Assembly (NCBI RefSeq): GCF_001854605.1 | Contig: NZ_MKJU01000035.1 | Coordinates: 124,001 to 188,000 of the forward strand | Direction of reading: 5' to 3' | Source: Pseudoalteromonas amylolytica | GTDB taxonomy: Bacteria; Pseudomonadota; Gammaproteobacteria; Enterobacterales; Alteromonadaceae | Length of the DNA: 64,000 bases | Shown here: positions 63,032-64,000 of the stretch, in pieces | Position numbering within the stretch: position 1 is the first letter of the stretch | Layout of the letters: every line of letters begins with the position of its first letter | Made by a program: the position numbers and the translations under genes | The notes under the pieces: model-generated | Database searches by the model: none | Told to the model about the DNA's origin: nothing | What the model saw: only the letters and a program-made list of their open reading frames with translations

Positions 63032-64000
63032 CTCAGGTGCATATTCATCAATGAGTGACCAGCGTTTAACGGTTTTTTGGCTACCTTGACCTAAAATCCA
63101 ATAACGATAATTGGCGTCAATTTGACCATTTGCATGTTGGATATCCAACCAAGCATTGAGGTAGTTCAATAGGTCGTAATTGCGTTTTGCAACTGCAAAC
63201 CCAGTTGGGTATTTACTGACCTCTCCTTGTGGTACTACCACGCCGAATTCAGGATAAAACATGCTCCAAGCAAAACCCGCTTCGGCACTTATCACCAGTG
63301 CATCATATTTATCTGGGTCACCAAAGTATGCCTTTAAATTTGGTAGTTGTTTAAATGCTACGTTGGGGTAGCCTCTGGCGACCTGATGTAATAAGGGGGC
63401 ATACTCAACATGTGCAATAGTCAGTGGTTGCTTGGCGATATCTTTTAAAGTTGTAAACCTGTCTAACTGGTGGTCTTTAGCGAGCAGGGCAAGTTGCAAC
63501 TGCAATACTTGATCACTAAAGCGAACCTTCGTCAAATCGGCCACATTTATCTCAAGGCCTGACATGGCTACATCAAAAAAGCCTTTATTGAGGTACTCAT
63601 TAAGCTGATGCTTTTTGAACGGGATAAATTCAACACTTACATTAAGATCAGACGCCAAACGGTGCGCGAGACTGATATCAAAACCTACCAGTTCATTTTT
63701 TTGGTTAAAGTAGCTAAATGGCACGTTATCAATTAGATAGCCGACTCTTAGCAGGTTGCGTTTTTTAACCACATCAATATTCGTTAATGACAGTTCACCA
63801 CTTTGATAGGCTTTGGGGACGTACCCCAAAACATGCGCAGGGACCTTATCGGCAATGACCATGTTGGCTATCACTTCATCTGCGGCTTGGGAGTTTTTGG
63901 CGAGATAGCTGTTTAATGTGAAGCTTGCTAGCATAAATGCAGGCAATAGCGCACTAAACAAAGTTAGATAGTAAACCGAACGAAGCCGCTTTAGATGTAA
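63020..64000 (-). CDS. C-terminal solute-binding domain of a probable transporter fusion, 5' end outside window
   Basis: The visible frame is open to the last base of the window, so the true start lies beyond it. A hydrophobic segment (about 63900-63961 on minus) precedes a type 3 extracellular solute-binding domain: LRVGYLIDNVPFSYFNQ, LVGFDISLAHRLASDL, FDVAMSGLEIN and the late GFAVAKRNYDLLNYLNAW. I recall cation:dicarboxylate symporters fused to such a domain in marine gammaproteobacteria, which fits the open upstream frame and the helix. If a start at 63961 were used, it would be a free binding protein of 313 residues with a poor signal peptide. Confidence 0.7.
   Translation of the reverse strand, partial: LHLKRLRSVYYLTLFSALLPAFMLASFTLNSYLAKNSQAADEVIANMVIADKVPAHVLGYVPKAYQSGELSLTNIDVVKKRNLLRVGYLIDNVPFSYFNQKNELVGFDISLAHRLASDLNVSVEFIPFKKHQLNEYLNKGFFDVAMSGLEINVADLTKVRFSDQVLQLQLALLAKDHQLDRFTTLKDIAKQPLTIAHVEYAPLLHQVARGYPNVAFKQLPNLKAYFGDPDKYDALVISAEAGFAWSMFYPEFGVVVPQGEVSKYPTGFAVAKRNYDLLNYLNAWLDIQHANGQIDANYRYWILGQGSQKTVKRWSLIDEYAPELLN

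Noticed and set aside
1..64000. tRNA, rRNA, CRISPR arrays, insertion sequences, phage genes, attachment sites
   Set aside because: None could be recognised by reading either strand; no transposase or integrase motif appears in any coding frame.

Overview
The window looks like chromosome of a marine gammaproteobacterium of the Alteromonadales, most probably Pseudoalteromonas. This rests on gene content: a lodA/lodB-type quinoprotein oxidase pair, a norR-nnrS-hmp nitric-oxide cluster, a two-subunit bacterioferritin, many small secreted proteins and an NtrC-type regulator next to MacB-type permeases. I see no rRNA, tRNA, CRISPR array, insertion sequence, integrase or phage gene. Genes are dense on both strands, so this reads as ordinary chromosome rich in envelope, sensing and secreted functions rather than as a mobile island.

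Layout. 1-5.6 kb (mostly minus): a partial lipoprotein, a small protein beside a gamma-glutamylcyclotransferase-like gene, a DUF6351 hydrolase, a PAS-GGDEF diguanylate cyclase and an unknown protein. 5.6-13.9 kb (minus): a secreted purple-acid-phosphatase-like enzyme with two C-terminal repeat domains, lodB-lodA, a YafY/WYL regulator broken by one in-frame amber codon, a small monooxygenase-fold protein and a CPBP protease. 14-20.4 kb (mostly plus): periplasmic delta-class carbonic anhydrase; a BlaI repressor with its operators, an M56 sensor protease fused to an M23 domain, and an M23 lipoprotein; then a SYLF lipoprotein and unknown proteins. 20.4-23.7 kb: PaiB and GNAT genes divergent from a MocR-type regulator, then a histidine phosphatase.

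23.7-31.3 kb (plus): an efflux/export operon (30-residue membrane peptide, HlyD-like adaptor, MacB-type ATPase, two FtsX-type permeases) together with an NtrC-type response regulator and its histidine kinase. It is preceded by three helically phased palindromes that look like the activator's binding sites. 31.3-39.4 kb: GNAT, lipoprotein, 2OG-Fe(II) oxygenase, phosphotyrosine phosphatase, an orphan double-glycine-leader peptide, DUF4350 lipoprotein and a membrane-anchored repeat protein.

39.4-43.8 kb: the nitric-oxide stress module (hmp, nnrS and a small membrane protein on minus; norR on plus), with three NorR boxes and a sigma-54 promoter between the two directions. 44-52.8 kb: heme-type and ferroxidase-type bacterioferritin subunits, a small secreted protein, a chromosomal subclass B1 metallo-beta-lactamase, a TetR/hydrolase pair divergent from it, and two large secreted proteins of unknown function with a structured regulatory region upstream.

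52.9-64 kb: a TPR protein divergent from a periplasmic binding protein and a large hybrid histidine kinase whose second PAS domain is a blue-light LOV domain; then a FAN1-like nuclease fused to a DnaQ-type exonuclease, a TPR protein, a DUF1294 protein, and the solute-binding C-terminal part of a probable transporter fusion cut by the window edge. The most interesting units are the LOV/periplasmic-sensor kinase, the BlaI-M56/M23 system, the orphan RiPP-like peptide, the secreted pair at 48.3-52.0 kb and the beta-lactamase.
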